This document shows positions 61,855 through 64,000 of a DNA stretch of 64,000 nucleotides, piece by piece. A program made the position numbers and the translations under genes. Under the pieces are notes generated by a model. It was not told the origin of the DNA. It worked only from the letters and a program-made list of their open reading frames with translations, and did no database searches. Each line of letters starts with the position of its first letter. Position 1 is the stretch's first letter. Where the stretch lies: the NCBI GenBank assembly GCA_021732005.1, contig JAKFVT010000063.1:124001-188000 (forward strand). The letters are read 5' to 3'. The DNA is from Mycobacterium sp. (GTDB lineage: Bacteria; Actinomycetota; Actinomycetes; Mycobacteriales; Mycobacteriaceae).

Positions 61855-62496
61855 ATGGCGACACACGGTCGCAATCTCAACGACCTGGTGACACGGTTCT
61901 GGACCGTAGCCGCACCGCTCTACGACCATCCCCGTCTGCAGCAATGGGTCTACCAGCCCGCCCAAGACGAGGTCCTCGACGAGCTGCGCGCCCACGGCGC
62001 CCGCCGGATTGCTGACATTGCCTGCGGCACAGGCATTCTCGCGGCTCGCATCGAAGCCGAGCTGCAGCCCGACGAGGTGTACGGGGTGGACATGTCCGAC
62101 GGCATGCTCAAGCAGGCCAAGGCCCGCGACCCGAAGGTGCAGTGGCGCAAGGGGCCGGCCGAACAATTGCCGTTCGACGACGACGCGCTCGACGCTGTCG
62201 TCTCGACATCGGCCTTTCACTTCTTCGACCAACCTGCGGCGATGCGCGAATTCCACCGGGTGCTGCGGCCCGGCGGTCTGGCGGCGGTCGCGACGATCAG
62301 CCCGCCGCAACTGCCGCTGCTCGGCCAGCTGACCAACTCGCCGGCCAGTGCCGCGCACAACCCGTCGGCGCAGGAGATGCGCACACTGTTCACCGACGCC
62401 GGTTTCACGATCAGCGACCAGCACCGGGTGCACCGGCCGCTGTGGACCAAAGCCGTGTTCGACCTCATCACGATCGGGACGAAGCCCGCGTCCTGA
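61855..62496 (+). CDS. SAM-dependent methyltransferase (UbiE-like)
   Basis: 213-residue class I methyltransferase: IADIACGTGILAARIEAEL (motif I), VDMSDGMLKQAK (Asp binding the ribose), LPFDDDALDAVVSTSAFH, REFHRVLRPGGLAAVATI. Substrate unknown. GAAGGCGAG lies before the ATG. Confidence 0.85.
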   Translation: MATHGRNLNDLVTRFWTVAAPLYDHPRLQQWVYQPAQDEVLDELRAHGARRIADIACGTGILAARIEAELQPDEVYGVDMSDGMLKQAKARDPKVQWRKGPAEQLPFDDDALDAVVSTSAFHFFDQPAAMREFHRVLRPGGLAAVATISPPQLPLLGQLTNSPASAAHNPSAQEMRTLFTDAGFTISDQHRVHRPLWTKAVFDLITIGTKPAS

Positions 62497-62523
62497 CCGA
62501 TGCGGGCCGTATCCTTCGACACC

Positions 62524-62931
62524 ATGGCCGTCGAGCTGCTCGTCCCCAGTGTCGAGATCGGTCTGGTGACCACCAATCTGGGTCCGATGGTCGAGTTCTA
62601 CGAGAACTTCCTCGGGCTGCCGTTTCAGCTCGACCTCGACTTTCCCGGCGGCACCATGAAGCGCTACCTGATCGGTGACAACACCCTCAAACTCGTGACC
62701 TACGACCAGCCGCCTCCCGCGGACCTCACCCCCGGCGGTGGACGCGCGCAGACCGGTGTCCGCTACATCTCGCTGGTGGTCACAAACGTCACCGAGGTGG
62801 CCACGCAGGTCACGGCCGCCGGGTACGAAATCGTCGAGCCGCTCACCGAATTCACCGCCCTGCCCGGCATCGGGTGGTTCTTCGTGGCCGATCCCGACGG
62901 CAACTGGGTCGAGCTCGCCGGCCCGATCTGA
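62524..62931 (+). CDS. VOC-family (glyoxalase/dioxygenase-fold) protein 1
   Basis: 135 residues, glyoxalase fold: MVEFYENFLGLPF, GGTMKRYLIGDNTLKL, VADPDGNWVELAGP. TATCCT lies 8 bases before the ATG at 62524, so a leaderless transcript is likely and the frame extension to 62500 is not used. It is a close paralogue of the next gene, same length. Metal ligands would come from a His/Glu set; none is conspicuous in the first half, so catalysis is uncertain. Confidence 0.88.
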   Translation: MAVELLVPSVEIGLVTTNLGPMVEFYENFLGLPFQLDLDFPGGTMKRYLIGDNTLKLVTYDQPPPADLTPGGGRAQTGVRYISLVVTNVTEVATQVTAAGYEIVEPLTEFTALPGIGWFFVADPDGNWVELAGPI

Positions 62932-62978
62932 ACACCGCTTTTCCTTCCGACGTCACCCACTCAACGCAGAGGAACACC

Positions 62979-63386
62979 ATGGCAATCGAGCTACTCGCCA
63001 AGAACATCGAAGTTGGTTTGGTCACCACCAACCTGGGTCCGATGGTCGAGTTCTACGAGAACTTCCTGGGCCTGCCCTTCACCGGCGACCTCGACTTCCC
63101 CGGCGGAACCATGAAGCGCTACGCGCTCGGTGACAACGTGCTCAAGCTGATCACCCTCGACCAGCCGCCGGCCGCGCCCGCGACGCCGGGGGGCGGACCC
63201 GCCGCGGCCGGCATCCGCTACTACACCGTGGTGGTGGCCAACACCACCACGGCCGCCGAGCAGGTCAAGGCGGCCGGATACGAGATCGCACAGGAGCTCG
63301 CCGAGTTCACGGCGCTGCCGGGCATGGGCTGGATGTTTGTCGCCGACCCGGACGGGAACTGGGTCGAGCTCGTCGGCCCGATGTAG
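62979..63386 (+). CDS. VOC-family protein 2 (tandem paralogue)
   Basis: 135 residues, clearly duplicated from the preceding gene: 14-residue identical runs such as LGPMVEFYENFLGL, the GGTMKRY core and the VADPDGNWVEL end. AGAGGAACACC provides a Shine-Dalgarno before the ATG. The gap is 47 bases, so the two are probably cotranscribed. Function unknown. Confidence 0.88.
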   Translation: MAIELLAKNIEVGLVTTNLGPMVEFYENFLGLPFTGDLDFPGGTMKRYALGDNVLKLITLDQPPAAPATPGGGPAAAGIRYYTVVVANTTTAAEQVKAAGYEIAQELAEFTALPGMGWMFVADPDGNWVELVGPM

Positions 63387-63410
63387 ATCGCGGGCCGTAC
63401 CCTGGGGATC

Positions 63411-63896
63411 GTGCCCGAGCTTCATCCCGACCTCGCGGTCCTGGCGCCCCTGCTGGGCACCTGGACCGGCGCCGGCACCGGCGAGTACCCGACCATCGAG
63501 ACGTTCGGCTACGTCGAAGAGATCGCGATAGGGCACGTCGGCAAGCCCTTCCTGACCTACTCGCAGCGGACCCGGGCCGACGACGACGGTCGGCCCCTGC
63601 ACGCCGAGACCGGCTACCTCCGGGTGCCGTCGCCCGGCCGGATCGAACTCGTCGTCGCCCATCCCACCGGGGTCACCGAGATCGACGAAGGCACGCTGTC
63701 GGTGACCGACGACGGCCTGGCCATCCAGCTCGACTCCACCGCCATCGGGCTCTCCGGTTCTGCGAAAAACGTCACCGCCCTGAGCCGTTCGTTCAAACTT
63801 GTCGGTGACGAGCTCACCTACAGCGTGCGGATGGCCGCTGTCGGCGTACCGCTCAACCACCATCTGGCCGCGACCCTTCACAGGCAGCAGGGGTGA
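63411..63896 (+). CDS. Nitrobindin-type heme protein (FABP-like, Rv2717c family)
   Basis: 161-residue beta barrel: GTWTGAGTGEYPTIETFGYVEE is the family signature, and NHHLAATLHR near the C-terminus contains the likely proximal heme ligand (H151, fitting H155 of Rv2717c). Nitrobindins bind ferric heme and scavenge or isomerise peroxynitrite. GTG start with TACCCT 7 bases upstream (leaderless). It overlaps the next gene (GTGA). Confidence 0.9.
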   Translation: MPELHPDLAVLAPLLGTWTGAGTGEYPTIETFGYVEEIAIGHVGKPFLTYSQRTRADDDGRPLHAETGYLRVPSPGRIELVVAHPTGVTEIDEGTLSVTDDGLAIQLDSTAIGLSGSAKNVTALSRSFKLVGDELTYSVRMAAVGVPLNHHLAATLHRQQG

Positions 63897-64000
63897 GCCA
63901 CTCCCCCGCCGGCGACGGCCGGATTCGCGTCCCGACCGACCTCGACGCTGTCACCGACGTCGGCGTCGAGGACCACGCCGACATCTCGGCGGCCACCGCC
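63893..64000 (+). CDS. Unidentified protein, N-terminal fragment (runs off window)
   Basis: 36 codons from a GTG overlapping the nitrobindin stop: VSHSPAGDGRIRVPTDLDAV and on to DISAATA. Too short to assign. The DLDAVTDVG stretch recalls N-termini of mycobacterial beta-lactamase-like serine hydrolases, but this is a weak guess. Confidence 0.5.
   Translation, partial: MSHSPAGDGRIRVPTDLDAVTDVGVEDHADISAATA

Overview
The window is GC-rich chromosomal DNA of an actinobacterium, almost certainly a fast-growing environmental mycobacterium (Mycolicibacterium type). Signs are a CYP138-like P450, FadD19-like and FusA2-like proteins, an MceA-like protein, three F420-type luciferase-like oxidoreductases, a mycofactocin-coupled SDR, a KstR-type operator, a mycobacterial long signal peptide, and many genes that appear to be leaderless (a TANNNT -10 box, then 6-8 bases, then the start codon). 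I see no rRNA, tRNA, insertion sequence, phage gene or CRISPR array. The species cannot be named from the sequence alone.

Layout. 0-9 kb: the 5' part of an MFS transporter gene, then recC-recB-recD as one overlapping minus-strand operon. 9.2-13.4 kb: one very large exported cellulase-like protein with duplicated CBM2 and Calx-beta modules; its GH5 catalytic domain appears to sit inside the third Calx-beta domain. 13.4-17 kb: a maltokinase-like kinase without treS, a quinone oxidoreductase, a GreA-like factor and a Crp paralogue. 17-21 kb: a four-gene ABC importer (ATPase, two permeases, lipoprotein). 21-24.5 kb: a HugZ-like protein, two small proteins and a divergent pair of Rv1481-like VWA membrane proteins. 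24.4-27.7 kb: a CYP138-like P450, a TetR regulator and an SGNH hydrolase that seem to share one operator type. 27.7-41 kb: an orphan MceA-like protein, F420 and SDR oxidoreductases, a FadD19-like ligase behind a KstR box, a class III adenylate cyclase, an EF-G-like protein, a thioesterase and a hydrolase.

41-54.6 kb is the densest accessory catabolic block. It has five TetR regulators, a molybdopterin oxidoreductase, a crotonase-fold protein lacking both hydratase glutamates, a P450-ferredoxin-NIPSNAP-P450 operon, an F420-type oxidoreductase, a zinc alcohol dehydrogenase, an SDR and a flavin monooxygenase. Two operators with the architecture AGTAAA-N8-TTTAyT tie the crotonase promoter to the TetR gene downstream of it. 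The block looks like a pathway for hydroxylating, oxidising and cleaving a hydrophobic, possibly terpenoid or steroid-like, substrate; that is inference.

54.6-64 kb is more housekeeping-like: a Kup potassium transporter, lutABC for lactate oxidation, a small secreted protein, a rhomboid protease, a STAS-domain protein, a methyltransferase, two tandem VOC proteins, a nitrobindin-type heme protein and the start of one more gene.
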